A DNA stretch of 64,000 bases, from positions 80,776,270 through 80,840,269 of the forward strand of contig NC_084489.1 of the NCBI RefSeq assembly GCF_030035675.1, given 5' to 3'. Source of the stretch: Rhineura floridana. Taxonomy: Eukaryota > Chordata > Lepidosauria > Squamata > Rhineuridae. Of this stretch, positions 36,440 to 48,469 are shown one piece after another. Position 1 is the first letter of the stretch. The number at the start of each line of letters is the position of its first letter. Made by a program: the position numbers and the translations under genes. The notes under the pieces were generated by a model. That model did no database searches, was not told where the DNA came from, and saw nothing but the letters and a program-made list of their open reading frames with translations.

Positions 36440-36600
36440 AGGTTCCCCAACCCTCAGTTAAAGCCAGTAGCAGCAGGTGGCTGCATGTCTGTGGGGCCGT
36501 GGAATCTGCTGAAAGCACCTTGTACAGCTCCTTAAAAGTTTGGACAAAAACCCGTAGTGGATTCCACTGCCCCACTGACATGGGCCACCAGCCGCCACCG
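36440..36600. repeat. Palindromic MITE (family C)
   Basis: Arms CAGCAGGTGGCTGCATGTCT and CCACTGACATGGGCCACCAG, with inner GTGGAATCTGCTGAAAGCAC and TAGTGGATTCCACTGCC. A SINE tail fragment (GTGGTCTGAGTCAGCATAAG) follows at 36690-36735. Confidence 0.72.
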
Positions 36601-37289
36601 ATGATAGGCTCTCCAAGCAGCAGAGCTAGGGAAGACCCATGCCTGAGCAGCTGCCAGTTTGAGCACACAGGCCTGGGTTAAGATGTACCAACCAGTGGTC
36701 TGAGTCAGCATAAGGCAGCTTTGTCTGTCCACAGGAAATTCTGCTCAGCCCCCTCTCTGACTTCTGGGATTTCATGAGGCATCATGCCCACACACTTTCT
36801 GCTGAACTTTGTCTCCTTGGAGGATAAAGGAAAAGAAAGCAAATCTTTCCCAAGGAAGTTGAATTAGAGGGCTGAACCAAAATGCCCTTTCCAACCTCGC
36901 CATCCCGGGTGGGTGGGTGGATGATTTTTTGCGGTGGAGGGCTACAAAAGGGGACAAGGCATGTAACAAACATACTGTCATGGTGATGCTGCTCCTGGGA
37001 GTTTTATGACTGGCAGATGCCATTGAAAGCAAACAACCCACCACCACAGGAGGCTTCAGAGTGAGGGCAGGAAGCATTACATCCTCACTCAGACCGGCTT
37101 AATGGCAATATTATGCCATGACACAGTGTCACCATGAAGCCAATCAGCGCTAGGGTGTAATGCTTCGTGCCCTCACACTGGATCCTGGATGAACAGACCC
37201 CAGCAGCTGCCTGAGGATGTCGGGTCCTGGCACCAGCCCTGAGACAGCCTGATGGGCACTGCAAAGTGGTGGCAGTGTGAACAATTTTG

Positions 37290-37399
37290 CAGAGCTTGGA
37301 AAAGTTACTTTTTTGAACTACAACTCCCATCATCCCAGTCCAGTGGCCATGCTGGCTGGGGCTGATGGGAGTTCAAAAAAGTAACTTTTTCAAGCTCTG
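37290..37399. repeat. Young palindromic hAT MITE (family B)
   Basis: A 110-bp hairpin with 8-bp flanks CAATTTTG and CCATTTTG (one mismatch). It has a small deletion in the right arm (GGGAGTTCAAAAAAGTAAC). Confidence 0.88.
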
Positions 37400-37954
37400 C
37401 CATTTTGCAGTGACGTGACGATTGCATTCCGCCTTAGGGATTTTGTTTCTGAGTGTGTGCCTGCAAGTTGTGTAACTGAAAAGATTACAACCGCTGATGC
37501 CTGCTTGCAAGTCACCCACAAGCATTCCCGAGTACGTGGAAGTGGCCTGACATTTCCAGATGATGACACGGCTGTCAAGGGGATGATAAGAGGGCAGGGC
37601 AAGGCTTAGTTATCCAAGTTTGGCCCTGCCCCTTGCTCACCTCACCATGGGTCAGGGCAGCCTGGAAACTCCAAGTGGCACTTGAGTTTCAGGAAATGAA
37701 AGAAACGGAATCATTGACAAATGGCCACACTTCGGTAGTCTGTAAAAATTTACTGCTTGAGACAGTTGCTACACTACCTCATGTTCGAGCCAGCACTGGT
37801 GGTAGCAGCCTGGGTAACATGCTGCCACAACCACCAAGGGAGAAGCGGCGCCAGACCTAAATAACAGGTGCAAGGTGCGTACTGTTCGCCTTGCAGTGTT
37901 GCATCGCTTTCCCTAGGCACAAGGGACTGGCATTCCTCACTTAGGCTGCATACA

Positions 37955-38092
37955 TGCCACACATTTCAAGCATATGGCTTTCCCAAATAACACTGGGAAC
38001 CGTAGTTGTAGCTCTGTGAAGGGTAAACTACAGTTCCCAGGATTCTTTGGGGGAAGTTGTGTGCTTTAAATGTGTGGTATGTACACAGCCTT
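37955..38092. repeat. Palindromic MITE (family F), short
   Basis: AACACTGGGAACCGTAGTTG, CTCTGTGAAGGGTAAACTAC and AGTTCCCAGGATTCTTTGG, ending in GTGTGGTATGTACACAGCC, which mirrors GGCTGCATACATGCCACAC at the left end. Confidence 0.78.
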
Positions 38093-38134
38093 AGTCCAGC
38101 TAGAACATGATCAAAGACACTGGCCACTGTATCC

Positions 38135-38215
38135 TGGGCATGTTTACTTGGAAGTAAGTACAATTAAGTTCAGTAGGATTTACCTCCTAATAAGTGGGTG
38201 CAGGACTGTAGCGAT
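38135..38215. repeat. MITE family E fragment
   Basis: GGGCATGTTTACTTGGAAGT, AAGTTCAGTAGGATTTACCT and GTGCAGGACTGTAGC. Confidence 0.65.
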
Positions 38216-38809
38216 AAGTATGCATATGACTGAATGGATTGTTTGGTAGTTCTGTAGCTAGAAGGCCAGTGGCCCTTGCATTTCCACTTAGTTCTAATGG
38301 GGACACTACCTGGTGATCTATCACAAGCCCACTGGAGTGTGCGTGTCGAATTTTGCTTCCTCTTTCATTTTAGAGTGCTGTTGGCTATTTTAAGCCCCCT
38401 GTCTGAATATTACTAATTGCAAGTAGGAAAAATAAACAAAAAGGTTGCCTCTCAAATTGTGCAGCGTCTAGAAATATTTGGTGTATCATGACATCGATCT
38501 ATGAAATGCCCTAGTAAATTTAGCGGAAAGTTATAAACTGCAGTACAGCACACAATGGCTCCTCTTTTTCAAAAGAGACTGTTTCTATCAGTATAAAAGA
38601 CCCACATTTGCAAGCGTTGCTTTCACGGTAGAAAATGGAAAGCAGGATATATTTGCTCTGGAGTCTTCTTAAGCATGCAAGCTAATAAGCACATCTGCTT
38701 CACCAGGTGTGAACAGTACAGGTGGGTGCTCCAATCTAATTCTCTTATATGAAGGTAGGAACTTCCCTACACACAAACAGGCCTGGTTGGGCTGATTATT
38801 CCTGCTTTC

Positions 38810-39140
38810 AGGGAAGACAAAAGAAAGTAGTTAAACTATGGAATTCACACTCATAGGAGACAGTGATGGCCCCCAACTTGGATGGCTTTCAAAAAGAATT
38901 AGACAAATTCATGGAGGATAAGGCTTTCATTGGCTACTAGCCATGATGGCTATGCTCTGCCTCCGTAATCGGAGACAGTATGCTTCTGAATACCAGTTGC
39001 TGGAAAACACAGGAGCTCATGTGCTCAGGTCCTGCTTGGGGGCTTCCCATGGGCATCTGGTTGGTCACCCTGAGAACAGGATGCTGGACTAGATGGGCCA
39101 CTGGTCTGATCCAGCAAGGCTCTTCTTATTTTCTTATGTC
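38810..39140 (+). repeat. CR1-like LINE 3' end, best copy
   Basis: TATGGAATTCACACTCATAG, CCAACTTGGATGGCTTTCAA, TTGGCTACTAGCCATGATGG, GAATACCAGTTGCTGGAAAA, GCATCTGGTTGGTCACCCTG, ATGCTGGACTAGATGGGCCA and the 3' end GCTCTTCTTATTTTCTTATG. Confidence 0.88.
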
Positions 39141-39167
39141 CATGACAAAAATCACACATCCCAGAGC

Positions 39168-39236
39168 GCTACAGGAAACAAAACTAGCTATCCTTCAAAA
39201 TGCACACTTCTCCAAATCTTCTTATGACTTTGTAAG
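39168..39236 (-). repeat. Family D fragment
   Basis: AAACTAGCTATCCTTCAAAA and TGCACACTTCTCCAAAT match one end of the AT-rich family D. Confidence 0.5.
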
Positions 39237-39745
39237 TCAGGAATAAGTACAGGGGCTGAGTGCTTCTCCATCCCTCCTCTCCTCTCTCTTCCCCTTCTCC
39301 CATCACCTGCTAGCTTCAGGGTGTATTAAGCCAGAGTGCCCCATTATTCCCCAACCAGGGAATGCTGGCTTAATGTTGGTTAAGGAACTAGAAAATAAGT
39401 CCAGGTGTGATCTGAATGCTCAGAGATATCTGCACGAGCTCATCAATGTTCTTTGCTCTGTGTTCTCTTAATGGAAGAGTACAGAGGTCATATAAGAACA
39501 AAGCATGTTAAAAACGTAGGAAGCATTCGAGGGATTGAGCTGGTGGAAGAACAGAGGGTGGCATTTTTGCCTTAGGTAATCTTCCCAAAACCAAATTAAG
39601 TAACGACTTATAGTGCCTGTCATCTGACACAGATTAGCCATCTCAATCTTGGACCTGTGTCTGATTTTACTTGTGAACTATTACTTGTGAACTATTTATT
39701 TATTAATATCAGCTATTTATTAGTCGCTTTTCAGGGCCAAGATAC

Positions 39746-39837
39746 CACAAAGGGAGGGAGAGAGGGGGGAGAGAGAGGGGGGGAGAGAGAGGGAGGGGAG
39801 AGAGAGGGAGGGGAGAGAGAGGGAGGGGAGAGAGAGG

Positions 39838-39881
<44 letters not shown>
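39746..39881. repeat. Purine-only microsatellite (GGGAGAGAGA)n / (GA)n
   Basis: About 135 bp of almost pure G/A on the plus strand, with GAGAGAGGGAGGG units passing into (GA)n. Homopurine mirror-repeat tracts like this can form triplex DNA. Confidence 0.9.
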
Positions 39882-39883
<2 letters not shown>

Positions 39884-39959
39884 CTCAAGCAGAATATAAA
39901 GAACTGATAGATGCACAAAGGAAACTGAATCTGACCACCTAAACTCTCTTATGTAATAG

Positions 39960-40086
39960 TTAAAAATGTTTTAAGTTATTCTTGAATGCCAGAACTGAAG
40001 AGGCCAAGAAAATCTTAACTGGAAGAGAGTTCCATAACTGCAGGGCCACCACCAAGGAGGCTCTGCCTCATGTGCCTACCAAACCA
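39960..40086 (-). repeat. L2-like LINE ORF2 end fragment
   Basis: AGAGAGTTCCATAACTGCAG and GGCCACCACCAAGGAGGCTC form the reverse complement of the L2 C-terminal region. Confidence 0.55.
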
Positions 40087-40149
40087 AACTGATGGGAGTT
40101 GTACATCAAAACATCTGAATGGCACCAAGGTTGGGGAAGACTGGGTGAG

Positions 40150-40471
40150 TAAGGCCACATTCACATCATACATTTATTCCACTATTATTCCACTTTAAAC
40201 ACTCATGGCTTCTCCCAAAGAATCCTGGGAAGCATAGTTTATGAAGGGTGCTGTGAATTGTTAGGAGACTCCTTTTCTCCTCACAGAGCTACAATTGTCA
40301 GAGTCAGGCCCTCTTTCCAGAGAACTCTGGGAATTGTAGCTCTATGAGGAGAATAGAGGTCTCCTAACAACTACCAGCACCCTTAACTACAGTTCCCAAG
40401 ATGCTTTGTAGGAAGCCATAACTACTTAAAGTGGGATAATAGTGGAATAAATGTATGATGTGAATGTGGTC
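40150..40471. repeat. Palindromic MITE (family F), full length
   Basis: Terminal arms GGCCACATTCACATCATACA, then TTTATTCCACTATTATTCCA, are the near-perfect inverse of the right end (TGGGATAATAGTGGAATAAA, TGTATGATGTGAATGTGGTC). This is the fullest copy of the family. A half family A MITE (40087-40145) and a SINE tail (40472-40520) adjoin it. Confidence 0.85.
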
Positions 40472-40919
40472 TATGTTAGATGGAACAATGGCCTGATGCA
40501 ATATAAGACAGCTTCCTGTATGGTGATGATCATTAGCCGAGATGGATTTTGGACATCCCATTTTCCACACTGTCTTACGGTTCAGGTTTATCAAATTAAT
40601 GCTGTTATTTACGTGTTTGAAGTTTATTTATTGATTTATACTGTATTGCTTTCAACTTTAAAGGGGGAGTTTGTGCTGAAGGGTGGCTTATTAATTCCCT
40701 AAATGAATCAATGGGCAACCTTACCCCAAAACCAGGCATACAGGAACAATAACAGCAAGGTGTGCAACATTTAGTCATTTAATCAGTTCAAACTATTTTG
40801 TTTGACTAAAAATGTTCCTCCACTTCACTGGGCATCAGATTTTTTTTTTTTTACACATGCATCTACTTATTAAAATGTTGGGTGTCAAGCATGACCTTAG
40901 AAAAGGCATTCTGCTTAGG

Positions 40920-41062
40920 ACAGTGGTGGGGAATCTGTGGTAGCCCTTCAGATGTTGGTGGACTACAGCTCCCACCATCCCTGATCATTGGCCATGCTGG
41001 CTGGGACTGATGGGAGTTGGAGTCCAACAACACCTGGAGGGCCACAGGTCCCATCCCTGCCT
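40920..41062. repeat. Palindromic hAT-like MITE (family A), full length
   Basis: Ends CAGTGGTGGGGAATCTGTGG and GGCCACAGGTCCCATCCCTG, with inner arms GTTGGTGGACTACAGCTCCC and GGGAGTTGGAGTCCAACAAC. Confidence 0.85.
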
Positions 41063-41194
41063 TGGGAGAACTATTATTTGTTTGTTTTTCTGACAGGCTA
41101 ATTTAGGCAGATCTAATTAATTAATCCACAAGTTGTCTACTGCTCATATGATTATCTCTACTCTAGTCGTCATCTCTTCTCCAGGTTCAGCAGG

Positions 41195-41335
41195 TGCTAA
41201 AGATGCACTTCTCTTCACTCATGCCCTCAGGCCTTCTTGAGGTTATTGCAAGGTTGGACAACTCCTTGAAAGGTCAGGCTAAAACCTGGGGCAGACTCCA
41301 TTGCCCCACTGACATGGAGCCACCAGCCGCCACTG
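41195..41335. repeat. Palindromic MITE (family C), right half
   Basis: GGACAACTCCTTGAAAGGTC, AGACTCCATTGCCCCACTGA and CATGGAGCCACCAGCCGCCA. Confidence 0.68.
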
Positions 41336-41682
41336 GAAGAACATCCCCTCCCTCAATTATTTTCACCTCAACAATGATTATAGATTATTATTCAGTGCAT
41401 CTCCAGTCCCTATAGTCATACAAATCTCCCTGTCCTGCTGACATTGGGTTATTGCAAAATAGGCTTGGGGGCATTTAGTTGGTGGAACAATCTACGAGAT
41501 TACTTACTTGTGACTGTGCTAAGGCTGGAGATTGTTTTATGGTTTTATTTTGCCCTGATTTGTGAACCGCTCTCTATTTTTAAAATGAAAATGAATGTAT
41601 TAATAAATAAATACATTTATTTAAAGACTTCTTCAGTCAGGGTGACTGCCTTAATGACAACATGCAGAAGTAGTGCACTTAC

Positions 41683-41964
41683 CACTTGCAGAAGAGCTAG
41701 GTAGCCGGCACCGACATTATCAAAATTGACTCTCACTTTTGTCCAATACAACTCTCCAGTGTCATTCAAGTTTTGGCAGTCACTCATGTTGTTGACAAAT
41801 GAGTGGTGCAGCGGTGCATCGCCTACTGTCTTGTTGATGCATTTCCCAAACTTCCCAGAAAATAGGTTGACTCCCATGATGCTGAAGATGAGCCAAAAAA
41901 TGAGGCAGACAAGCAGAACGTTCATGATAGAAGGGATGGCACCTACCAAGGCATTGACCACCAC
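41683..41964 (-). CDS. SCN5A: SCN5A exon (human exon 23 equivalent): domain III S4-S5 linker, S5, pore turret
   Basis: This 282-bp exon encodes 94 residues: [20 protein letters not shown] (S4-S5 linker and start of S5), [20 protein letters not shown], an extracellular turret ([40 protein letters not shown]) and the first pore helix [14 protein letters not shown]. Asn-Lys-Thr, Asn-Met-Ser and Asn-Asp-Thr are potential N-glycosylation sites in the turret. S5 is near-invariant while the turret differs from human Nav1.5, as expected between vertebrate classes. The acceptor is TTCATCAAAG and the donor CAAGTG|GTAAGT. Phase 0 at both ends, joining FEGMR (or FESIR) to VVVNAL. Confidence 0.97.
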
Positions 41965-42539
41965 CTTTGATGAATGAGAAGAGAGAATATGGTTATTGCA
42001 GGGGATCTGCTATAAGTCACAACTACAAACTTTCTCTACCCACTATCCAGAGTTGGGCCAGGGCTCTTACAGTCTATGTCTTTAGAACTGTTTTAAACTA
42101 GTAGAAGACATTTCAATGGATTTTCCACCTGTGATCCTTCGACTTGAGGAATATCCAACTGTTTATGTGAGATGAAGCCACTGCCTTAACTCAGCCCAGT
42201 AAACACTGGGTGACACCATGCTCATAATACTGAGTTTATTCTGCATGGGCTGCTTTTGATGACGTATGGGAGATCAGATTGCTAGTGCCTGACCCAGAGA
42301 CCCCCATGCTTTAACAGTTCTGCTTCCTTCTGCAGGTAGTGAAGTAGAGTAGGAAAAATGTCCTACTACAGTGCCAAAATGCAAGCCATGATATTCATGC
42401 AATGTTTGCTGATCTGGAGCTGATGAATCAATAGTGAAGCCTCCAGTTCAAGGGCTGGTTTCAGCTCGTACTTAATGTTGACTGCTTCCTAGTTTATTCA
42501 GGCCATCAGATGCATATTATTTTACATGGTTATTATCTC

Positions 42540-42625
42540 AGGCTGCAATCCCATACACAGGAGTAAATCTCATTGAACTAAATTAGGCTTACCTCTAAGT
42601 AGGCATGTCTAGGATTCCATCCTTT
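42540..42625. repeat. MITE family E
   Basis: GGCTGCAATCCCATACACAG, GAGTAAATCTCATTGAACTA and TTAGGCTTACCTCTAAGTAG, then a right end inverse to the left (CTAGGATTCCATCC). Confidence 0.72.
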
Positions 42626-42904
42626 GGATGGAGCTGGCTATAATTTTAATACTTTTCACCTATCTCCTGATTGAAGAAGCAATGTGTCTAGTGTGTATAG
42701 CATTAATCCTCAAAGCTCTAAGATGTGGGCAGCCAACATGGTGCTCTCCATATGTTTTTAGACTAATTAACAAAATTATCTAGGGTCCTTCTCTTGTAAA
42801 ACTAATCCACAATGGCGTTCAACCATCATGAGCAGCCCAGTTTACAAAACTGGTTACACTGGTTCAGTGTGACTGAAGCCAAGGATCATAATCCAAACCC
42901 TAAC

Positions 42905-43118
42905 ATAAGCTGTTGTTGTCATTAACATTTATTACCTGCCCTTCACTCAAAGGTCCCAGGGTGGGTTACAAAAATTTTAAAATACAACATTAAAAACAAT
43001 TAAAAACAACCTAAAATCACAAAATAGGGTGGGTCCTAAAATATATGTCTGAGGTGTCAGAGGCCAGGGTAGAGAGGCATGTCTTCAGCATTCACCTAAA
43101 ACTGTGCAGTGAAGTTGC
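42905..43118 (-). repeat. L2-like LINE 3' end
   Basis: CATTTATTACCTGCCCTTCA, CTCAAAGGTCCCAGGGTGGG and the A/T-rich 3' UTR, in reverse orientation. A family A MITE half follows (43135-43220). Confidence 0.72.
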
Positions 43119-44375
43119 CAGCCACAGCTCCATGGGGAGCTAACACAGCCAATGACCCGGTATGATGGGAACTGCAGTCTGAGATATCTAGAGGGCACCA
43201 GGTTGGAGAAGGTTGACCAATATGTAAGGTGGAAACTCCATGTGGTGACCCATGCACATACTGTTCTGATCTGCACCATCCTTCCCCCCTTTTGTGAGGG
43301 GGATGAATTATTCAACAGCTTCCATTTCACATACTACTTGAGATGCATGAAGGGAGAAAAGGGGTGCATATCTGCCCCTCCAGTCTTAGTTTTAGAATTG
43401 GATCACCATCCAATGACTGTGTGAACTGAGCCTGCCACTATTTAATCCTTGCTTTCATTTCCTACTATTTGTACACAGTATATTGTCATCTCCTGCATCT
43501 AATACCTACAACATTCTTTTTTTTCCCCATGGGTCTCAAACAGGATCAGTAATGAGCAACATAACATGTTTAATCAGGCATTCAAAATAATACTGTACAG
43601 TTAAGGAAGTAATCATGTACAATCCGGTCAAAAGTTCAATGATGTCAGTGAGAATGATGCCGATAGACTTTAGAAAGATTTGGGGCCAAACAGACATGTA
43701 TCAATCAGGATAATACTACCATGAAAAGAAAAGTCACATTTGCAATATGGTTCTGAAGCAATAAATATGGATTATGTAGCAGGACATCTAATATCATCAT
43801 TGGCATGAAAGAGTAATATCAACATGCATTCCACTGGACAATACAACCATCAAATCACAGACATGGCACTTGATGGTTTTAAACCACCATATACAGTACA
43901 AAGGATTTTCATGCATGCAGAGCTTTACGTTAAAGATATGAGGCACAGTCCAGCAAAAGGTAAGTCACGCTCCAGCAGCAGAAGGGAGCTTAGTTGCAAT
44001 TAACTTAAGTTCTATTGATTTCAGCTGTGCTTAGTTTACCAATGGCAGACTTTTGTTGGACTGTTTCCATCTTACTTAAACATATTAAAGGCTGAGAAAA
44101 CTTCTATAAATCTGGTGTTTTCACAGACACAGACCAACCCTCTACTCTTTGTGGCTTTGTCAGCTGTGAATTTGTCTCCTTGGTTTGCGCCTTTGAGGAC
44201 AGAATCTGCTTTTCAGACATTGTCTTGCGTAACTTTCCTCTCCTCCTGCTTGTATTTTGGAAACTGAGACATAGAGGTATTGAATACGGGGGGGGGGGGA
44301 TAACATTTTGATTCGAGTGTGAACTGGATTATGAAAAATGTCACTTCTTGTCATCTAATGGGCCAGTATCTGACC

Positions 44376-44492
44376 CAGAGCTTGGAAAAGTTACTTTTTT
44401 TGAACTACAACTCCCATCAGCCCAATCCAGTGGCCATGCTGGCTGGGACTGATGGGAGTTGTAGTTCAAAAAAGTAACTTTTCCAAGCTCTG
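44376..44492. repeat. Young palindromic hAT MITE (family B), full length
   Basis: A 117-bp near-perfect hairpin flanked by a perfect 8-bp duplication ATCTGACC (44368-44375 and 44493-44500). Nearly identical to the copies at 25753 and 63252. Confidence 0.95.
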
Positions 44493-44727
44493 ATCTGACC
44501 TTCTGACAAGCCAATAATACAACATTCACTTCACCATTAATTCTGTAGCTTCTGTAAAGGAAAAAAACCCAGCAGGATCACAAGAATCTATGCCTCAGTG
44601 GGAGGTGATTTGCTCTGGTACATTGAAAAAATAATTGTAAGACTTTCAAAAATGTATTTTAGAAAACAAAGATGGGGCATTCATTTGTTTCAGTGAAGTT
44701 TCTACAACTAAATTTCTTCTATGCGAG

Positions 44728-45030
44728 GGCAGAGAACCTATAGTTTTCAAGATGTTGTTGGCCTTCAACTCCCAACAGTCCGAGCCAACATGGCCAATGG
44801 CCAGGCATGATGGAAGTTGGAGTCCAGCATTCTCTGGAGGACGACAGGTTTTCCATGCATATTCTATTGGTATAGAACATTAGTATCCTTTATTTCCAAT
44901 GTTATAATTTAGTGCAGAGGTAGCCATTTATAATGTTATAATTTAGTGCAGAGGTAGAACTCCCATCAGCCTCTGCCAGCACAACCGGTGGGCTGATGTG
45001 AATCATCTGGGGGGCCCAACATTGGCTAGC
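44728..45030. repeat. Two family A MITE pieces around a 26-bp tandem duplication
   Basis: 44728-44860 is a family A hairpin (TTGGCCTTCAACTCCC, GGAAGTTGGAGTCCAGCA). AATGTTATAATTTAGTGCAG plus AGGTAG occurs at about 44898-44923 and again at 44936-44961, followed by a further family A half (AACTCCCATCAGCCTCTGCC). Confidence 0.65.
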
Positions 45031-45841
45031 CCTCATTGACTGCATTCTGTGATAATGTCTGCAGTATGAAGTTGTGCCACTCATCTTTGAAGGAAACATG
45101 AGGAACTGCTGTGGAACAAAGGATTTTCTATTGAAACAGGAAAGATGTGGCTATTCTGTAGAGAATATTCTGCTCTGGAATGCTCCAGACTTGTGCTGAC
45201 ATCACATCCAAACTTGACTGCAGAGAACGTGTCAGGAATGTGGTAAAGATGTTACTGGGATGTGTAGTAATGTATTAAAACTTACATAAAGCAAGCAACA
45301 GCATCAACAAGTGCAAATCTGTGTGGTGCTGACATACTTTTTTTAGATACAATCCTGCACAGTTGTGCACAGATAATTTACTTTGAATTCAACAATATTC
45401 CCATATATAGCTGTGATCATGATCTCACCCTAAACATCTTAGGGCGCAAGCCTCAAGCACTGGAGAGCTGGCATTGACTTCAAGTCATATGCATCTCAGG
45501 CTACCCTTTCAAACTGCTAGCTTTTCTTAATGCAGAGCAGCGCCACTGGAATCAGTGGGATTATTTCAATTCAAGTAGCGCAGGGATCATACCAGCATTG
45601 GATGTATCAAAGCCCTCTCTGAAAAGCCTTTAACCATTGGGATATCCCACTACACCTGCCTAAATGGGGCTGCTGCTGTGGTTTAATTATCTGGAATCCC
45701 CCAATATGAAAAGGATATGCATCCTTCTTCTGTTCTCTGGAGCTAAAGCATAGCACTTCAGTAGTTACCTAATTGTTTCTAGGCCTAATTTAAAGTGTCT
45801 GTTCTGAACTTTGAAGTCCTAAACCACTTGGATATCCATGA

Positions 45842-46352
45842 GCAGGGCCTGCATCTGGCATGACTGGGTTCTTGGGCACTATCCTTGCCCTGGGCCCACG
45901 GTGCTGTACCCAACACCCCCTGATACAAGCATCGCAGGACTAATAAGCCCTCCCATGTGCCCCACCGACCTCTTGTGTCAGTGTGCATGCCTGCCATCAC
46001 CCAAGATGGTGGTGGAGGCATTAGCCCCTTCGGGAAGTCCCTGCCACCATCATCTTGGGTGATGGCAGGCATACGCAAATAGCACTCATAGCATACTCAT
46101 TGATGGGAGAGGTACGTGGGGTGCGCAGGTGGGTTTATTAGCTCTGTGCCCCCTGTATGAGGGGCGTGCCGAGTGCTTCTGCTCTATAATCCATGGCAAT
46201 GTCAGGTTGCAGGACCCAATGTTGCCACTGATCATGGAGTGGGAGTATCACCCTCCCACTCTAAAGAGGAACCCTTCAGGGCCCCTCTGGGCCACAGGGG
46301 CCCTTGGCCAGGGCCCAACCTAGCTGCCCTCTGGCGCTGGGCCTGTCCACAG
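45842..46352. repeat. Large foldback element
   Basis: GGGCCTGCATCTGGCATGAC at the left and CTCTGGCGCTGGGCCTGTCC at the right are inverted. CATGCCTGCCATCACCCAAG, then ATGGTGGTGG, pairs with the nearly exact inverse around 46040-46070. GACTAATAAGCCC pairs with GGGTTTATTAGC. Non-coding DNA-transposon-like, about 510 bp. Confidence 0.62.
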
Positions 46353-46649
46353 GACTGCCTTCCTACATATTCCTCTCTCAGCACTTTGTTCAATATTTGA
46401 GACTTTGTCTGATTCCTCTGCTGGTTGAAATATGGTGGGTATCTATAAGGAGCAGGGACTTTTTGGTGCTAGCACAAGCTCTTTAGGAAGGCCCGCCTAC
46501 CCCCAACACTAAATCCTTGTAGACACCAGGGTTAACATCTCTGTCTTTTTGGAGAGGCTTTTCATGTGGGCTAATGGCAGCTTTAGTTGCGTTTTTCTCC
46601 CTCCTCCTGCATTTTTTTAATGTTGGGGTTGTCCTTTTATCTGGTTGTT

Positions 46650-47080
46650 GCTTTGTCTCTGGTTTAAGGATGAGTGAGAAATTCAAGCAGAATCTATCAA
46701 ATTTGCACTTTCCGAAACAATATGAGAACCAAAACACAGCCATCCTTCGAAATTCACACTTATTCAAAGTTTGCAATGCTGTTTGCAAAGAAAACAGTGT
46801 TTTTTAAAAATGCACGTTAGGAGAAAGCATAAAAATGAATATATGGGTAAAATAGCATACAAAAATGCATTACGTGACGGGAAACTGCTTGCAAAAACGT
46901 GTGCGTTAGTCAAAAGTGCCTACAAAATGTGTTTATTAGGAGAAATTTGCCCTCAAATGCTGAAGAATTTTCATGAGGATTTTTTTTAAAAAAAACCCAC
47001 ATTGCTGCAGAAATGTGGAGAACTGCATTTAAAATGAAAAAATGAGAAACTGAGAGAACTGAAATGGACAGACCTGTCAA
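46650..47080 (-). repeat. Family D AT-rich repeat
   Basis: CATCCTTCGAAATTCACACT, GTTTGCAATGCTGTTTGCAA, AAAAATGCATTACGTGACGG and GAATTTTCATGAGGATTTTT, reverse orientation, near full length. Confidence 0.78.
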
Positions 47081-47403
47081 TCATTAGTACAGTTATATGA
47101 GTATTTATTTCATTATTTTATGCTATTATTTTATTCATTATGTTATTTAGGGTTGTACCCAATAGCAGCTTTACACTAGAGGAAAATGTTTCTGTTCATG
47201 CAAGGCGAGGCACCCAGCATTTGCTGGTTCCTGCTACCTATCACAGCTCACTGTTCTTGAGGATCCCCCCAACCCACAGGAGCAACTTTTCTGGAGAGAA
47301 AGGTTGTCAGTGGGTAGCTGAGTTGGTGAGAATGGGGTGACCACTTCACGCCAGTGGAAGCCATCTCTGAGTAGTGGAAAACCACAACTGGATGCGTTCC
47401 TTA

Positions 47404-47570
47404 GGAACACAGGAAGCTGCTCTATACTGAATCAAGCAGCTGGTCCATCTAACTCAGTATTATCTACACTGACTGGCAGCAGCAGTCCAGGGTTTCAGAA
47501 AGGAGTCTTTCCCCGCCCTAACTGGAGTCAAAACCTGGGATCATTTGCAAAGCAGGTACTCTACCTTGCT
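47404..47570 (-). repeat. tRNA-derived SINE
   Basis: GGAACACAGGAAGCTGCTCT, TGGTCCATCTAACTCAGTAT and GGCAGCAGCAGTCCAGGGTT, ending in the reversed head AAAGCAGGTACTCTACC. Confidence 0.85.
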
Positions 47571-47835
47571 TTAAAGCCTTAGTTCTCTTAGTGTCATATG
47601 TGGGCCTTACAAAGAACAACAGGGTAGCAATGTTTACACATTGTAAAGTTTTTCTAAAATTCCTTGTAGTTTGTCATAATGGCTGTTCCGTCATCATAAA
47701 TAGTGACCATGTTCCCGACTTGAGGGGGGAAAATACCTTAATGATAGCCTGGAGACCATGAGCTGTGGAACATTTTGTGCACAACAGAATATTTTATCAA
47801 CAGAGTAGGATATGGTGCATATGAGTGAGGGAATC

Positions 47836-47939
<104 letters not shown>

Positions 47940-48469
47940 TGTATCTGTATTTGCCCACCTTTTCATGTGAAAACCAACAGATAAGACAGTTTGTTTTATA
48001 TGAATAATGCCTAGGAAACCTTTCAGAGTCTCCAATATTTTTTGAAAAACCCTGATCTTAATTAGTGTATGTATTTTTGTTGGCCCAATGAGCATTTTAT
48101 TGTCCAGAAAAAAATCGTGCAAACCCAGTTCCTGTTTGAATACTGCCCAAAATGAAGTCCTTGTGTGGAGGAACACATTTGGCCCTTGACAGAGTGACCC
48201 TTTTGTTCGGTGTCCATCCGTGCCAACCCAGAACTACAGTAAATACACCACACCACACATGGAGAGATTTTAAAATTAAAAGGGGTGAATTTCCAAATGA
48301 GTCACACTGTGGAGGAATGAACATGTGCACAATCATGACACACGCACGCAGGTCAAGAAAAATGCAAAGGATCAGTCAGGCTATGCACGCTCCCCTCCGT
48401 TGTTCCTTTCTGAGCTCCTCAGAAATGCTCACTCAGGGTAACAAGACAGTTACAAAAAAACTTGGACAC

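Larger units (their letters stand above)
31925..41682 (-). other. SCN5A: SCN5A intron 23 (9.8 kb)
   Basis: GT-AG intron with donor GTAAGT at 41682-41677. It holds the repeats listed separately, a G run at about 32931-32943 and a (GT)n run at about 33254-33263. Stretches 34270-36080, 37410-37950 and 38220-38800 show no classified repeat or exon. Confidence 0.9.
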
